A stretch of DNA of 64,000 bases from Ensifer adhaerens (GTDB taxonomy: Bacteria > Pseudomonadota > Alphaproteobacteria > Rhizobiales > Rhizobiaceae), in NCBI RefSeq assembly GCF_028993555.1, contig NZ_CP118610.1, positions 1,054,001 through 1,118,000 of the forward strand, given 5' to 3'. Under the pieces are notes generated by a model. That model was given only the letters and a program-made list of their open reading frames with translations. It ran no database searches and had not been told where the DNA came from. Position numbers and translations under genes: made by a program. Shown one piece after another: positions 31,680 to 41,908 of the stretch (the first letter of the stretch is position 1; every line of letters starts with the position of its first letter).

Positions 31680-33116
31680 TTGTTGCAAATGCTGGAGAAG
31701 ACGGTCGTACGGCCGTTGGTTCTGAAACCCTTCCATCATTCGTGTTGGATTACCGCCCTCGGGGTGATCGTCTTCATCGCCTGTGTGCTTGGTATCCTGA
31801 GCCGCCCGGTTGGCATGCTGGCTTCCATCTGGCCGGCGAATGCGATCCTTCTCGGTCTTCTGATCAGAAATCCGTCGCTTGCCAGCCCGGCCGGCTGGTT
31901 GACCGCGGCATTTGCCTATGTGCTCGCCGATCTGGCGACCGGAGCGAACCTCAACCAGGCTCTCGCCCTGAACGCTGCCAACATGGCCGGCGTGGTCATC
32001 GGTTTCTTGCTCTTCAGACGCTTTTCCGCCGAGCATCGCCATTTGCGCCGAGCCCGCTCGGTACTTTACATGTTCGCAGCCTCCTCGCTGGCGGCGACAG
32101 GCGCCTCGCTCGTGGGCGCATTCGCCGTTCGCCTGTCGTTCGGTACAGCCGTGCCGGAGGCCTTCGTGGCGTGGCTTACGACGGAGCTGGTCAACTATGT
32201 GGTTCTGCTTCCAGTCTTCCTGACGGCACCACATCCTGACGACAATGGGCAGTCCCTATTTACGGCGACGACGGCGGTTCCCAGTAGTGCTTGGCCGTTC
32301 CTTTCCCTGGTCGTTTCGTGCGGCGCCGCGCTCGCCATCGGTGGACCCGGCGCATTCGCCTTTCCGGTGCCGGCGCTCCTTTGGTGTGCCCTGAGTTACG
32401 GTCTCTTCCCGGTGACCGTATTGACCGCAATCGTCTGTGTCTTGACGCAGATTGCCGTTGCATCCGGTGCGCTGCGCCTTGGCGTCAGTGGCGTAGCCGA
32501 GGCGACGTTGACGTCGACGCGGCTCGGAACCACGCTTCTCGCGCTCTGTCCCCTGACGGTTGCCAGCGTCGATGCCGCCCGTCGGGCGCTGATCGGGCGT
32601 CTCTCCCACGCCGTTGACTACGATTATCTCACCCAATGCCTGGCGCGTGCAGCCTTCATGGCGCGAGCAGCGGCATTGGTCGCAGCGCCAGCGGTCAGGA
32701 AAGGCGGGACGGTCGTGATGATGCTCGATATCGACCGTTTCAAGGTGATCAACGACACCTACGGCCATGCCGCCGGAGATCGCGTACTGATCGCCGTCGC
32801 TCGTGCCGTGCGAGCGGTGCTTCGGTCCGACGATCTCGTCGGTCGGCTCGGTGGCGAGGAGTTCGCTGTCGTGCTGGGGCGACAAACTCGGACTGACGCG
32901 CTCAAGGTGGCCGAGCGACTGCTCGAGGCCGTGCGCACACTCGAGATCGATCTGGACGACGGACTCAAGCTCGCTGTCACGATCAGCATCGGCACTGCTG
33001 AAGTTTCCGCTCACAACGTCGGCCTTGACGGATTGCTGCTCGCTGCGGACCGCGCCCTCTACCAGGCAAAGGACGCCGGGCGCGATTGCGTGCGGTGCGC
33101 TGTTTCCGGTGTTTGA
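31680..33116 (+). CDS. Membrane diguanylate cyclase with MASE1-like sensor
   Basis: A protein of up to 478 residues that probably makes c-di-GMP in response to a membrane signal. The N-terminal half has about eight hydrophobic segments with a MASE1-like motif (SIWPANAILLGLLIRNPS near residue 55). The C-terminal GGDEF domain has an intact active site, RLGGEEF, and an I-site RSDD just before it, so product inhibition is likely. The start is uncertain: TTG 31680, TTG 31683 or ATG 31689, with GGGGG at 31671-31675. It stands alone. Confidence 0.9.
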   Translation: MLQMLEKTVVRPLVLKPFHHSCWITALGVIVFIACVLGILSRPVGMLASIWPANAILLGLLIRNPSLASPAGWLTAAFAYVLADLATGANLNQALALNAANMAGVVIGFLLFRRFSAEHRHLRRARSVLYMFAASSLAATGASLVGAFAVRLSFGTAVPEAFVAWLTTELVNYVVLLPVFLTAPHPDDNGQSLFTATTAVPSSAWPFLSLVVSCGAALAIGGPGAFAFPVPALLWCALSYGLFPVTVLTAIVCVLTQIAVASGALRLGVSGVAEATLTSTRLGTTLLALCPLTVASVDAARRALIGRLSHAVDYDYLTQCLARAAFMARAAALVAAPAVRKGGTVVMMLDIDRFKVINDTYGHAAGDRVLIAVARAVRAVLRSDDLVGRLGGEEFAVVLGRQTRTDALKVAERLLEAVRTLEIDLDDGLKLAVTISIGTAEVSAHNVGLDGLLLAADRALYQAKDAGRDCVRCAVSGV

Positions 33117-33206
33117 CGCGAGGTGAGGCTTCTCGGCGCTTCACCCCGCGTGAAGCGCCGACGATGCCGGGCACCATTCGATGCCCGGTATCGCCGTTTC
33201 AGCCGC

Positions 33207-33461
33207 TCAGCGGTTGTTGAGTTCGGAGCGCACCAGCTGCAAACCGCGTTCCGTGATGCGATAGGGCTTGCCGCCGGAAGACGAGATTGCCTTCTTGCGC
33301 TTCAGTTTGCGGAAAAGCTCCAGGTCGAATCCGGGGTAGACCCAGCCGTCACGGGTGAAGCAGCGGATCTCGGCGATCGCTTTGCTTTCGCGGATGATTT
33401 CGATGCGGCCGCCCTGGGCCAAATGATGAAGAATGCGCTGTTCAGCGCGCGAGATGTCCAT
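33207..33461 (-). CDS. UPF0386 / YjhX-family protein
   Basis: An 84-residue basic protein (MDISRAEQRILHHLAQGGRI... ending RSELNNR) matching the YjhX/UPF0386 family. E. coli YjhX has been reported as a putative toxin paired with YjhQ, a GNAT-type protein; no partner is adjacent here, although an acetyltransferase gene lies about 1.6 kb away beyond the diguanylate cyclase. Start 33461 is the family's usual one; the longer frame to 33560 is not supported. Toxicity is not implied. Confidence 0.82.
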   Translation of the reverse strand: MDISRAEQRILHHLAQGGRIEIIRESKAIAEIRCFTRDGWVYPGFDLELFRKLKRKKAISSSGGKPYRITERGLQLVRSELNNR

Positions 33462-33636
33462 GTCTGAATGTTCCGGAAAAGCGTTCCGAAGAACGCAGGA
33501 AAACGTTCCGCAAATCACAGGGAAAGCGGGGTGACGTTTCCGGCCCGTGCGCGCAATCAAGGGGACTGCGCGGACGGGCTTTACCGGGACTCAGGCGAAG
33601 AAGTGAACATCAAAACTCCAGAAAGACCCTGCTTTC

Positions 33637-33945
33637 CTAGAAGACGCTCGCGAGGACGTCAAGGTGTCCGTGCAACGCCAGGGTGCCGATCACGACCGCT
33701 GCCACCTGAAAAACGATGATGAGCGCCAGCCGGGTTCGGAAAGGTTCCTTGCGCGTCTTGTGGCGAAATATGTGCCGGGCCGCCATCGCCCCTGGACTTC
33801 CTCCCAGAAAAGCGACCGTCAGCAGCGTCTGTTCGCTGATACGCCAACGGCCCGCGCGCGCCGCCCGCTTGTCGAACCATAACAGCCCAAAGCTCAAGAT
33901 GTTGATGTAGGCTGCGTACAGTACGAGTGCGGTGGCGGTCGGCAT
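33637..33945 (-). CDS. DUF1294 membrane protein
   Basis: A 102-residue inner-membrane protein of the DUF1294 family, recognised from YINILSFGLLWFDKRAARAGRWRISE and FLGGSPGAMAARHIFRHKTRKEPF. Three hydrophobic segments are seen. In other bacteria the domain is often fused to a cold-shock domain; here it is free-standing. The start at 33945 follows the family pattern. A TTAACCAT motif (reverse strand) lies 31 bp upstream at 33976-33983. Function unknown. Confidence 0.85.
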   Translation of the reverse strand: MPTATALVLYAAYINILSFGLLWFDKRAARAGRWRISEQTLLTVAFLGGSPGAMAARHIFRHKTRKEPFRTRLALIIVFQVAAVVIGTLALHGHLDVLASVF

Positions 33946-34103
33946 CCGCAAATCTTGGCGTAAGGGTGCTAAGCGATGGTTAAGCGGCGCGTCGTATTCG
34001 CGCTTGCCCGGAGATGAGGCCAGATGACGCCGAACAACTTGCACCGGCGGACCAATTGTTCTACCGAGAAACCAAGAATTCAGGCTTCAAAGAAGAGCAT
34101 GAT

Positions 34104-35606
34104 ATGAGCATTGTCGACGTCCGCACCCCCGATCCGAAACGCTTCATCCCCGGCGCCACCGGCGACTGGGAGGTCATCATCGGCATGGAAGTCCATGCCC
34201 AGGTGCTGTCCAATTCGAAGCTGTTCTCGGGTGCCTCGACCGAGTTCGGCAATGCGCCGAACGCGAACGTGTCGCTCGTCGACGCTGCCATGCCCGGAAT
34301 GCTGCCGGTCATCAACGAGGAATGCGTGAAGCAGGCGGTGCGCACCGGCCTCGGTCTCAAGGCCGTGATCAACAATCGCTCGATCTTCGACCGCAAGAAC
34401 TATTTCTATCCGGACCTGCCGCAGGGCTACCAGATCTCGCAGTTCAAGGATCCAATCGTCGGTGAGGGCAAGATCATCATTTCGATCGGCCCGGACCGCC
34501 AGGGTCAGTTCGAGGATGTCGAGATCGGCATCGAGCGCCTGCATCTCGAGCAGGACGCCGGCAAGTCGATGCACGACCAGCATCCGTCCATGTCCTATGT
34601 CGATCTCAACCGCTCGGGCGTGGCACTGATGGAGATCGTCTCCAAGCCGGACATGCGTTCTTCGGATGAGGCCAAGGCCTATATGACGAAGCTGCGTTCG
34701 ATCGTGCGCTATCTCGGTACCTGCGACGGCAACATGGACGAAGGCTCCATGCGCGCCGACGTCAACGTCTCGGTCCGTCGTCCGGGCGAAGGCTTTGGCA
34801 CGCGCTGCGAGATCAAGAACGTCAACTCGATCCGTTTCATCGGCCAGGCGATCGAATACGAGGCGCGCCGCCAGATCGGCATCCTCGAAGATGGTGGCTC
34901 CATCGATCAGGAAACCCGCCTGTTCGACCCGAACAAGGGCGAGACCCGCTCGATGCGCTCCAAGGAAGACGCGCACGATTACCGCTATTTCCCGGATCCG
35001 GACTTGCTGCCGTTGGAATTCGACGATGCCTTCGTCGAGGCGCTGAAGGTCGACCTGCCGGAATTGCCCGACGACAAGAAGGACCGGTTCGTTCGCGACC
35101 TCGGCCTTTCGGTCTACGATGCCTCGGTGCTTGTCTCCGAGAAGTCGATCGCCGACTATTTCGAAGCGGTTGCCGAAGGGCGCGACGGCAAGATTGCCGC
35201 CAACTGGGTCATCAACGACTTGCTCGGCGCCTTGAACAAAGCCGGCAAAGCCATTGAAGAGACTCCCGTTTCGCCAGCCCAACTCGGCGGCATCATCGAT
35301 CTCATCAAGGCCGAGACCATCTCCGGCAAGATCGCCAAGGATCTCTTCGAGATCATCTGGAACGAAGGTGGCGACCCGGCCGAGATCGTCGAAGCCCGCG
35401 GCATGAAGCAGGTGACGGACACTGGCGCCATCGAAAAGGCCGTCGACGAGATCATCGCCGCCAACCCGGACCAGGTTGCCAAGGTACAGGCCAAGCCTTC
35501 GCTTGCCGGCTGGTTCGTAGGGCAGGTGATGAAGGCGACCGGCGGCAAGGCCAACCCGCAGGCCGTGCAGGCCCTGGTCAAGGCCAAGCTCGGCATCGAG
35601 GAATAA
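34104..35606 (+). CDS. gatB: Aspartyl/glutamyl-tRNA amidotransferase subunit B
   Basis: A 500-residue subunit that binds mischarged tRNA and phosphorylates its amino acid using ATP. Family motifs: [20 protein letters not shown] near residue 25, [14 protein letters not shown] near residue 100, and the tail domain GatB/Yqey (residues 350-500, with [23 protein letters not shown]). The start at 34104 is preferred; the frame is open to 34014 but adds unlikely residues. A GNAT gene starts 3 bp after the stop, so they are probably co-transcribed. Confidence 0.97.
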   Translation: MSIVDVRTPDPKRFIPGATGDWEVIIGMEVHAQVLSNSKLFSGASTEFGNAPNANVSLVDAAMPGMLPVINEECVKQAVRTGLGLKAVINNRSIFDRKNYFYPDLPQGYQISQFKDPIVGEGKIIISIGPDRQGQFEDVEIGIERLHLEQDAGKSMHDQHPSMSYVDLNRSGVALMEIVSKPDMRSSDEAKAYMTKLRSIVRYLGTCDGNMDEGSMRADVNVSVRRPGEGFGTRCEIKNVNSIRFIGQAIEYEARRQIGILEDGGSIDQETRLFDPNKGETRSMRSKEDAHDYRYFPDPDLLPLEFDDAFVEALKVDLPELPDDKKDRFVRDLGLSVYDASVLVSEKSIADYFEAVAEGRDGKIAANWVINDLLGALNKAGKAIEETPVSPAQLGGIIDLIKAETISGKIAKDLFEIIWNEGGDPAEIVEARGMKQVTDTGAIEKAVDEIIAANPDQVAKVQAKPSLAGWFVGQVMKATGGKANPQAVQALVKAKLGIEE

Positions 35607-35609
35607 ACG

Positions 35610-36110
35610 ATGTTCTTCGTACGGACGGCCAGTGAGCGTGATCTTGAAAAGGTTCGCGCCCTGCTGGTCGAAACGTGGCATGCGACGTACGACACCTTCT
35701 ATGGGGTCGAGAAGGTCAACGAACTGACGGAGCGCTGGCATTCGCTGCCGGCGCTGAAAGCGCGGGTCGCGCGCAAGAACGCCGAGTTCCTTGTCGCAGA
35801 CGATGGTCGCCAGATCGGCGGCATGGGTTTTGCTGCCATGTCCGACACGCAGGCCAAGACCGCCGTGCTGCATCAGCTCTACGTGTTGCCGAAGTTCCAG
35901 CGGCAGGGTATCGGCCGCGATATCTTCGCCGAGCTCGAGACCTGTTTCCCGGATGCCGAGCGCATGCGCGTCGAAGTGGAGCCGCAAAACCTGCACGCGC
36001 TTGCTTTCTATCGGGCACATGGCTTCGCCGAGGCTGGTGAGACGGCCAATTGCGGTGACGAGCAGTCCGGACTGCCGGCGATCATCCTTGAGAAGCAGCT
36101 TCTCGGTTAG
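35610..36110 (+). CDS. GNAT-family N-acetyltransferase
   Basis: A 166-residue acetyltransferase with the acetyl-CoA loop LPKFQRQGIGRDIFAELE near residue 95 and an ALAFYRAHGFAEAGE motif near residue 130. It begins 3 bp after the gatB stop with GAGGAA as ribosome site, suggesting translation from the same message. The pairing with gatB is not an obvious functional link. The substrate is unknown. Confidence 0.87.
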   Translation: MFFVRTASERDLEKVRALLVETWHATYDTFYGVEKVNELTERWHSLPALKARVARKNAEFLVADDGRQIGGMGFAAMSDTQAKTAVLHQLYVLPKFQRQGIGRDIFAELETCFPDAERMRVEVEPQNLHALAFYRAHGFAEAGETANCGDEQSGLPAIILEKQLLG

Positions 36111-36235
36111 TCGCTTTCCTCAGCCGACACCCAGTCCTGGCGCCTGTGGAAAACCCGGAAGGCGCCGGACTGTCATCAAGTTGTTGCCTCCCGATGTTTG
36201 GTCCGCTGCCGATGAACGATGTGAGCAGGGGAACC

Positions 36236-36706
36236 ATGGACGCGACAACCGAACTCTTGATCCGTAAGGCTGAGCGCGAGGACCTGCCCGCTATTGTTGC
36301 GATTTTCGCCGGTGATCCGCTCGGCGGGCATGGCGACACGACCGATCCGGCCGCCTTCGGCGACTATGTCGCCGCTTTCGAGAAGATCACTGCGTCGTCG
36401 CTGCAAACGCTTTACGTGGCAGTTCTCGGCGAGGAAGTTGTCGGCACTTTTCAGACGGCGCTGCATACATCGCTTTCGGGTCGCGGTAGCTCGAGCCTGA
36501 TCGTCGAAGCGGTTCAGACCCGCGAGGATATGCGCGGCCGTGGGATCGGCGAACGCATGATGCGCCACGCGATCGCCGAGGCGCGGGAACGAGGGGCAAA
36601 GAAGGTCCGGCTGACATCCAATGCGATGCGTAGCGACGCGCACCGCTTCTATGAGCGGCTTGGCTTCATGCGCAGTCATTTCGGCTTTGTCATGCCGTTG
36701 AAATGA
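36236..36706 (+). CDS. GNAT-family N-acetyltransferase
   Basis: A 156-residue acetyltransferase with the loop QTREDMRGRGIGERMMRHAIAEA near residues 90-112 and DAHRFYERLGFM near residue 135. The ATG at 36236 has a GGGG element at the right distance; upstream in-frame starts at 36146 and 36212 are less convincing. It is the third GNAT gene within 6 kb. The sequences differ clearly from each other, so this is not a recent tandem duplication. Confidence 0.85.
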   Translation: MDATTELLIRKAEREDLPAIVAIFAGDPLGGHGDTTDPAAFGDYVAAFEKITASSLQTLYVAVLGEEVVGTFQTALHTSLSGRGSSSLIVEAVQTREDMRGRGIGERMMRHAIAEARERGAKKVRLTSNAMRSDAHRFYERLGFMRSHFGFVMPLK

Positions 36707-36814
36707 CGGCCTTTGCCTCGGAATCACTGGACAAGCCATGAGCGGCGGGGCATAAGCGGGAACATAGTTTTGGTATCTGGCCGCCTTCCCAACGGCCGGT
36801 CAAGGACGGCATCC

Positions 36815-37210
36815 ATGAAGCTCCTGCTGCAGATTTTCACCTGGTGGAACGAACAGACGATCGGAACGCGCTTTCACACCTGGCGCCACGGTCAACGAGT
36901 CGGTCAAGACGAACTTGGCAATGTCTACTACCAGGGCGGCAAGGATTCCGAAGGCCGCACCCGCCGCTGGGTGATCTATAACGGCTACGCCGAAGCCTCC
37001 GCCATTCCGGCCGGCTGGCACGGCTGGATGCATCACCGGACCGACGTGTCGCCGGCCGACGAGAAGTACACGCCGCGCGAATGGCAGAAGCCACATCGTG
37101 CGAACCCGACCGGCACGGCCAACGCCTACCGTCCGCAGGGATCGATCGCAGCCACCGGCAAGCGCCCGCGCGTAACCGGCGACTACGACGCCTGGACGCC
37201 GGGTTCCTGA
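36815..37210 (+). CDS. NDUFA12-like complex I accessory protein
   Basis: A 131-residue protein homologous to the NDUFA12/B17.2 subunit of mitochondrial complex I, which alphaproteobacteria also carry. Signature: WRHGQRVGQDELGNVYYQ followed by RRWVIYNGYAEASAIPAGWHGWMHH. It probably associates with the peripheral arm of NADH dehydrogenase. The start at 36815 follows AAGGACGG; an extension to 36713 is rejected. DUF2155 follows on the same strand, as commonly found in rhizobia. Confidence 0.93.
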   Translation: MKLLLQIFTWWNEQTIGTRFHTWRHGQRVGQDELGNVYYQGGKDSEGRTRRWVIYNGYAEASAIPAGWHGWMHHRTDVSPADEKYTPREWQKPHRANPTGTANAYRPQGSIAATGKRPRVTGDYDAWTPGS

Positions 37211-37335
37211 GAAAACTCTCTTCAGCGACGACGACGGGCCGCGGAATAGGTTCCTCGATCACGGCGCGGCCACAATTGATGGTTAGCGCCTGAAATCCAT
37301 CGACGACGAACAGGGCACGCGGGAGACAGGCGACA

Positions 37336-37788
37336 ATGGCAGGTTCTGATCTGCGCAAAGCAATCGGCCAAGGAGCACGGCGGTTGGGCTTGTCCCTGCT
37401 TGCCGCTTTGCCGCTGATTGCCTCGACGGAAGCCGTTGACGCGGCGCGCCTCTCCAATGCTGTTGCAGTCTTCTCCGGCATCGACAAGATCACCGGACGG
37501 ATCACCACCTTCGACGTCTATATCGGCGAGACGGTCCAGTTCGGCGCACTCCAGGTGACGCCACGCGTCTGCTACAGCCGCGATGATACCGAAGCGCAAA
37601 AGATCACGACCTTCGTCGAGGTCGAGGAAATCACGCTCGACCGCAAGATCCGCCGCATCTTTACGGGCTGGATGTTTGCCGACAGCCCGGGCCTGAACGC
37701 TGTGGAACATCCGGTCTATGACGTCTGGCTGCAGTCCTGCAAAGCGACGTCCGATCTGCCGCCGCCGGATACCGCGGCGAAGCAGTAG
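37336..37788 (+). CDS. DUF2155 exported protein
   Basis: A 150-residue protein with an N-terminal hydrophobic segment (LGLSLLAALPLIASTEAVDAA, likely a signal peptide) and the DUF2155 core: GIDKITGRITTFDVYIGE, TPRVCYSR, and FTGWMFADSPGLNAVEHPVYDVWLQSC. Two Cys residues could form a disulphide in the periplasm. A GGAG ribosome site supports the start. The function is unknown. Confidence 0.88.
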   Translation: MAGSDLRKAIGQGARRLGLSLLAALPLIASTEAVDAARLSNAVAVFSGIDKITGRITTFDVYIGETVQFGALQVTPRVCYSRDDTEAQKITTFVEVEEITLDRKIRRIFTGWMFADSPGLNAVEHPVYDVWLQSCKATSDLPPPDTAAKQ

Positions 37789-37856
37789 TTCGCCAGGCTG
37801 CCGAACATGAGGGCGGCAGCCTAAGTTAATCCAACATACCGATCATCACCCTGGCG

Positions 37857-38786
37857 CTATGCGCTCGGCGGTTCCTTGCGGCCAAACAGGCCCTTGAAGA
37901 AACGCATGACGGCAGCGCCTGCAATCACGATCAGTACGCCGCCTTTTTTCAGAAAGGCCAGAGCAACAGCAAGCAAGCCGGCCTTGGCGGCGACCTTGGC
38001 GCCGGCGCCTGCGGCAATAAGGCCGGCCATTCCGTAGGCCGCGACTGTGTCGCCTTCCTTAAAGTCTGCGTAGGCCTGCCCGGCATCGAACTGCACCATG
38101 CCGGTCACACCCGGCAGTCCAGACTTGATCTCGTCGAGCTGGTCGATCCCCGAAATGAAGTTCATCTGCAACACGCCTTCTCTACTGAGAATGCGAACCG
38201 AGTAGTTCAGAGTGTGGGGCCCATTCGGATCCTTGCCGAAAATCAGGTCACGCGCCCAGTGCATCGTGTGCGTCCCCAGATCGTAATGAGGAGGGGACGC
38301 CCAGCCGACCAAAGTAATGGGATCGTAGCCCTGCTTTTCGCGCTCGATGTTGTTTTCGGCAGAAGCTTCCTTCAACTGTGCCAGCAGTTCGGTAAAATCG
38401 GTTGTCAGCGCATCCGCGTCCGAGACGTAGCCATCCTTCAGATAGTCGATGGCCGATCCCCAGGCCTTGTCGGAGTCCGGCGCGTATTTGGCCGGAAATA
38501 CCATGCCGAGATAGCCCTCGGCAGAGCCGGGAGGGTTGCCCCATAGGTCGACGAGAACCTTCTTGGTGTCGGCAGGGTCCAGGAAATAGAAACCCGCGGG
38601 GATATCAAGCTGCGCATGGGCAGCAGACAAAGAGACCTTGCCCTGCTTGAAATCGAGTGACCCGACGATTGTCGAATACTCAGGAGGCAGGTTCGGTTCG
38701 CTGCCGAACATCTCGCGATATGTCTTTGCTTCCGCAACCGTGCAGGAAGCCATGAAAACCGACAATGCCAATATAAACTTGTTCAT
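37857..38786 (-). CDS. DUF2167 exported/membrane protein
   Basis: A 309-residue protein. A signal peptide (MNKFILALSVFMASCTVAEA) is followed by the DUF2167 core (AQLDIPAGFYFLDPADTKKVL, WGNPPGSAEGYLGMVFP, LVGWASPPHYD) and a C-terminal membrane region near residues 245-295, ending in a basic tail. The Cys in MASC could be a lipidation site, but the residue before the Ser is not typical. The start at 38786 is chosen because it begins the signal peptide. It sits between DUF2155 and aat and may be a local insertion into an otherwise familiar order. Function unknown. Confidence 0.83.
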   Translation of the reverse strand: MNKFILALSVFMASCTVAEAKTYREMFGSEPNLPPEYSTIVGSLDFKQGKVSLSAAHAQLDIPAGFYFLDPADTKKVLVDLWGNPPGSAEGYLGMVFPAKYAPDSDKAWGSAIDYLKDGYVSDADALTTDFTELLAQLKEASAENNIEREKQGYDPITLVGWASPPHYDLGTHTMHWARDLIFGKDPNGPHTLNYSVRILSREGVLQMNFISGIDQLDEIKSGLPGVTGMVQFDAGQAYADFKEGDTVAAYGMAGLIAAGAGAKVAAKAGLLAVALAFLKKGGVLIVIAGAAVMRFFKGLFGRKEPPSA

Positions 38787-38870
38787 CCACGTGCCCTCGA
38801 AAACGTTCGGACTGTGGATGAACACAGGAGCGAAGTACATCTCCAGGTGGAGATATCCAACGAAGAGTAT

Positions 38871-39485
38871 CTAGAAGGAAAGGTCTGGCGAGTTCATCGC
38901 GTTGCCGAGCATGATCTCGTACTCGGCCTTCGGAACGTCGACCGCTCCGAAGGATTTCAGATGCTCGGTCGTGAACTGGGTGTCCAGCAACTCGAAGCCT
39001 CGGGTGCGCAGGCGCTCGACCAGATGCACAAGGCAGATCTTTGAGGCGTCGGTGCGACGTGAGAACATGCTTTCGCCGAAGAATGCCGAGCCGAGCGAGA
39101 CACCGTAGAGGCCGCCGACCAACATATCGTCTTCCCAGGCTTCGACGCTGTGGGCGTAGCCCATGGTGTGCAGCGTTGCGTAGAGGGTACGGATCTTGTT
39201 GTTGATCCAGGTCGTCGGGCGGTCAGGGGCCGGGGCGGCACAGCCTTCCATCACCGCCTCGAAGGCGGTGTTGAAGCGGATGTCGAAAGGTTTTCGGCGG
39301 ATCGTCTTGGCGAGGCTACGGGAGACGTGAAAGTCCTCGAGCGGGATAACGCCGCGAATTTCGGGCTCGACCCAGAAAAGCTCCGGATCATCGGCCGAAT
39401 CGGCCATCGGGAACAGGCCGATCGAATAGGCGCGCAGCAGCATGTCCGGAGTAATGTCGGGCTGCTTGCTGCGCGTCCCTTTCAA
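38871..39485 (-). CDS. aat: Leucyl/phenylalanyl-tRNA-protein transferase
   Basis: A 204-residue enzyme that adds Leu or Phe to proteins with N-terminal Lys or Arg and so marks them for ClpAP. Family motifs: [27 protein letters not shown] near residue 20, [13 protein letters not shown], and [23 protein letters not shown] near residue 115. The start is taken as TTG 39485 with AAGGAC upstream, which places it 10 bp after the accC stop; a longer frame would run inside accC. It ends the leftward aroQ-accB-accC-aat unit. Confidence 0.93.
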   Translation of the reverse strand: MKGTRSKQPDITPDMLLRAYSIGLFPMADSADDPELFWVEPEIRGVIPLEDFHVSRSLAKTIRRKPFDIRFNTAFEAVMEGCAAPAPDRPTTWINNKIRTLYATLHTMGYAHSVEAWEDDMLVGGLYGVSLGSAFFGESMFSRRTDASKICLVHLVERLRTRGFELLDTQFTTEHLKSFGAVDVPKAEYEIMLGNAMNSPDLSF

Positions 39486-39495
39486 TGTACGGTCC

Positions 39496-40839
39496 TTACT
39501 CGGACGTGGCGGCCAGATGCTTTTCCAGCCAATGGATATCGTAGTCGCCGTTGGCAATATCCTGATTATTGATCAGGTCCTGGAACAACGGAAGCGTGGT
39601 CTTGATGCCGTCGATGACAAATTCATCGAGCACGCGGCGCAGACGCATCATGCACTCGACGCGGGTGCGCCCGTGCACGATCAGCTTGCCGATCAGGCTG
39701 TCGTAATAGGGCGGGATGCGGTAGCCCTGATAGGCGCCCGAATCGACGCGTACGCCAAGACCGCCCGGAGCGTGGAAATGCGTGATCGTGCCCGGGGAGG
39801 GGACGAAGGTGCGCGGATCCTCGGCGTTGATACGGCACTCGATGGCGTGTCCGGAGAACACGATATCTTCCTGCTTGACCGAAAGACCGCCGCCGGAAGC
39901 GACGCGGATCTGCTCGTGCACGAGATCGATACCGGTGATCGCCTCGGTGATCGGATGCTCGACCTGAAGACGGGTGTTCATTTCGATGAAATAGAACTCG
40001 CCGTTTTCGTAGAGGAACTCGATCGTGCCGGCGCCGCGATACTTCAGCTTCTTCATCGCTTCGGCGCAGATCTGGCCGATCTTCATGCGCTGATCGACAT
40101 TGAGGGCCGGGGAGTTTGCTTCTTCCCAAACCTTCTGGTGACGACGCTGCAGCGAGCAATCGCGTTCGCCGAGGTGCACCGCATTGCCGGCGCCATCGCC
40201 GACGATCTGGACTTCGATGTGGCGCGGCTTGCCGAGGTACTTTTCCATGTAGACGGCGTCGTTGCCGAAGGCCGCAAGGGCCTCGGAACGCGCAGTCGCG
40301 ACAGCTTCCTCGAGGTCGGCTTCGCTGCGGGCGACTTTCATGCCGCGGCCACCGCCGCCGGCGGTCGCCTTGATCAGCACGGGGAAGCCGATCTTGCGGG
40401 CGACTTCAAGCGCGTTCTCCGGCTTTACCTCGCCGTCGGAGCCCGGAACGACCGGGATACCAAGTTCCTGCGCCGTCTTCTTGGCGGTGATCTTGTCACC
40501 CATGATGCGGATGTGTTCCGCAGTCGGGCCGATGAAGGTGATGTCGTGCGCTTCGAGGATTTCGGCGAACTTGGCGTTTTCCGACAGGAAGCCGTAGCCG
40601 GGATGCACGGCGTCGGCACCGGTGATTTCGCAGGCGGCGACGATCTGGTGAATGTTCAGATAGCTATCGCGCGAAGGTGGCGGGCCGATGCAGACGCTCT
40701 CGTCGGCGAGGCGCACATGCATGGCGTCGGCGTCGGCCGTAGAATGAACGGCAACCGTGGCAATGCCGAGCTCCTTGCAGGCGCGCAGCACGCGAAGGGC
40801 GATTTCGCCGCGATTGGCAATGAGAATTTTCGAGATCAT
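39496..40839 (-). CDS. accC: Acetyl-CoA carboxylase, biotin carboxylase subunit
   Basis: A 447-residue ATP-grasp enzyme that carboxylates biotin on AccB, the first step in fatty acid synthesis. N-terminal [25 protein letters not shown]-binding glycine loop [14 protein letters not shown] near residue 160; [22 protein letters not shown] near residue 290. It lies 12 bp after accB on the same strand and overlaps nothing. Confidence 0.98.
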   Translation of the reverse strand: MISKILIANRGEIALRVLRACKELGIATVAVHSTADADAMHVRLADESVCIGPPPSRDSYLNIHQIVAACEITGADAVHPGYGFLSENAKFAEILEAHDITFIGPTAEHIRIMGDKITAKKTAQELGIPVVPGSDGEVKPENALEVARKIGFPVLIKATAGGGGRGMKVARSEADLEEAVATARSEALAAFGNDAVYMEKYLGKPRHIEVQIVGDGAGNAVHLGERDCSLQRRHQKVWEEANSPALNVDQRMKIGQICAEAMKKLKYRGAGTIEFLYENGEFYFIEMNTRLQVEHPITEAITGIDLVHEQIRVASGGGLSVKQEDIVFSGHAIECRINAEDPRTFVPSPGTITHFHAPGGLGVRVDSGAYQGYRIPPYYDSLIGKLIVHGRTRVECMMRLRRVLDEFVIDGIKTTLPLFQDLINNQDIANGDYDIHWLEKHLAATSE

Positions 40840-40851
40840 CGCCGCGCCGCC

Positions 40852-41331
40852 TTATTCGATTACGATCAGCGGTTCGCCATATTCGACGGGGGCTGCGTCC
40901 TGGACGAAGATTTCGGTGACCTTGCCCGAGCGCGGAGCCGGGATCTGGTTCATCGTCTTCATCGCCTCGATGATCAGGATCGTCTGGCCTTCCTTGACGG
41001 TGGCGCCGACTTCAACGAAGGGGCGGGCGCCCGGGGCCGGAGACAGATACGCCGTGCCGACCATCGGTGCGGTGACGGCGTTCTTCGATGCGCGGGCGCT
41101 CTCAGCGGCCGGGGCGGCGACAGCGTTCGCCGGGGCGGCTGCAGCGACAGGGAGCTGATAGGCCGGCATCTGCGGCATGGCCATCGGCATTGCCACCGGC
41201 GTACCGTTGCGCGAGACGCGAATGCGCAGGTCGTCCTGCTCGACTTCGATCTCGGTCAGATCGGTGTCCTTGAGAATGTTGGCGAGATCGCGGATCAGCG
41301 CCTGGTCGATACCTGGTTTCTTGTCAGCCAT
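40852..41331 (-). CDS. accB: Acetyl-CoA carboxylase, biotin carboxyl carrier protein
   Basis: A 159-residue carrier. The C-terminal biotinyl domain carries the modified lysine in IEAMKTMNQI near residue 125; an Ala/Pro/Met-rich linker (residues 45-85) joins it to a helical N-terminus. A GAGG site precedes the ATG. aroQ lies 24 bp upstream in the same direction. Confidence 0.98.
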   Translation of the reverse strand: MADKKPGIDQALIRDLANILKDTDLTEIEVEQDDLRIRVSRNGTPVAMPMAMPQMPAYQLPVAAAAPANAVAAPAAESARASKNAVTAPMVGTAYLSPAPGARPFVEVGATVKEGQTILIIEAMKTMNQIPAPRSGKVTEIFVQDAAPVEYGEPLIVIE

Positions 41332-41355
41332 GAATATGAGCCTCTTGTGTTCTTT

Positions 41356-41802
41356 TTATTTCGACGGATTTGTCAGGTTCTTTAGCGCATGCAGCGCAAG
41401 AATGTAACTCTGCGCGCCGAAGCCGCAGATGACGCCTTTGACAGCCGGTGCGATCATCGACTTGTGACGGAATTCCTCGCGCGCATGAATGTTCGAGAGG
41501 TGGAGCTCGACGACCGGAATGCCGATGGCGCGGATGGCGTCGTGAAGGGCGATCGACGTGTGGCCGTATGCTGCCGGATTGATCGCTACCCCGGCGGCGA
41601 TGCTTCCGGCTTCATGCAGCCAGTCGACCAGCGTGCCCTCGTGGTTCGATTGGCGAAAATCGACCTCGAGGCCGAGCGCCTTGCCCTCCGCCTTGCACAT
41701 GGCCTCGATATCGGCGAGCGTGTGGCCGCCATAAATACCCGGTTCGCGCTTGCCCAGCGCATTCAGGTTGGGGCCGTTCAGCACGAAAATGGTCGATGGC
41801 AT
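41356..41802 (-). CDS. aroQ: Type II 3-dehydroquinate dehydratase
   Basis: A 148-residue shikimate-pathway enzyme turning 3-dehydroquinate into 3-dehydroshikimate. Active-site regions: VLNGPNLNALGKREPGIYGG near residue 7 (Arg and Tyr), NPAAYGHTSIALHDAI near residue 75, and VVELHLSNIHAREEFRHKS near residue 97 (His and Arg). It is the first gene of aroQ-accB-accC-aat. Confidence 0.97.
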   Translation of the reverse strand: MPSTIFVLNGPNLNALGKREPGIYGGHTLADIEAMCKAEGKALGLEVDFRQSNHEGTLVDWLHEAGSIAAGVAINPAAYGHTSIALHDAIRAIGIPVVELHLSNIHAREEFRHKSMIAPAVKGVICGFGAQSYILALHALKNLTNPSK

Positions 41803-41908
41803 AAGGGATTCCGGTCCGGTGATGGAGGGTTACCTATAGACTGATGGTCCCGCGAGGAAAAGCCCTTTGGGCCCCCGCGGGATTTGTCCACAGTCATGGG
41901 AAGGTTTG

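Noticed and set aside
33207..33461. A toxin-antitoxin pair with the YjhX-like protein
   Set aside because: No GNAT-type partner or small antitoxin ORF is adjacent; the nearest acetyltransferase is more than 1.5 kb away across an unrelated gene.
34080..36020. 646-codon frame opposite gatB and a GNAT
   Set aside because: Antisense shadow; the plus-strand genes have their full motif sets and good ribosome sites.
39442..41385. 647-codon frame opposite accC and accB
   Set aside because: Antisense shadow of two certain genes; no own motifs.
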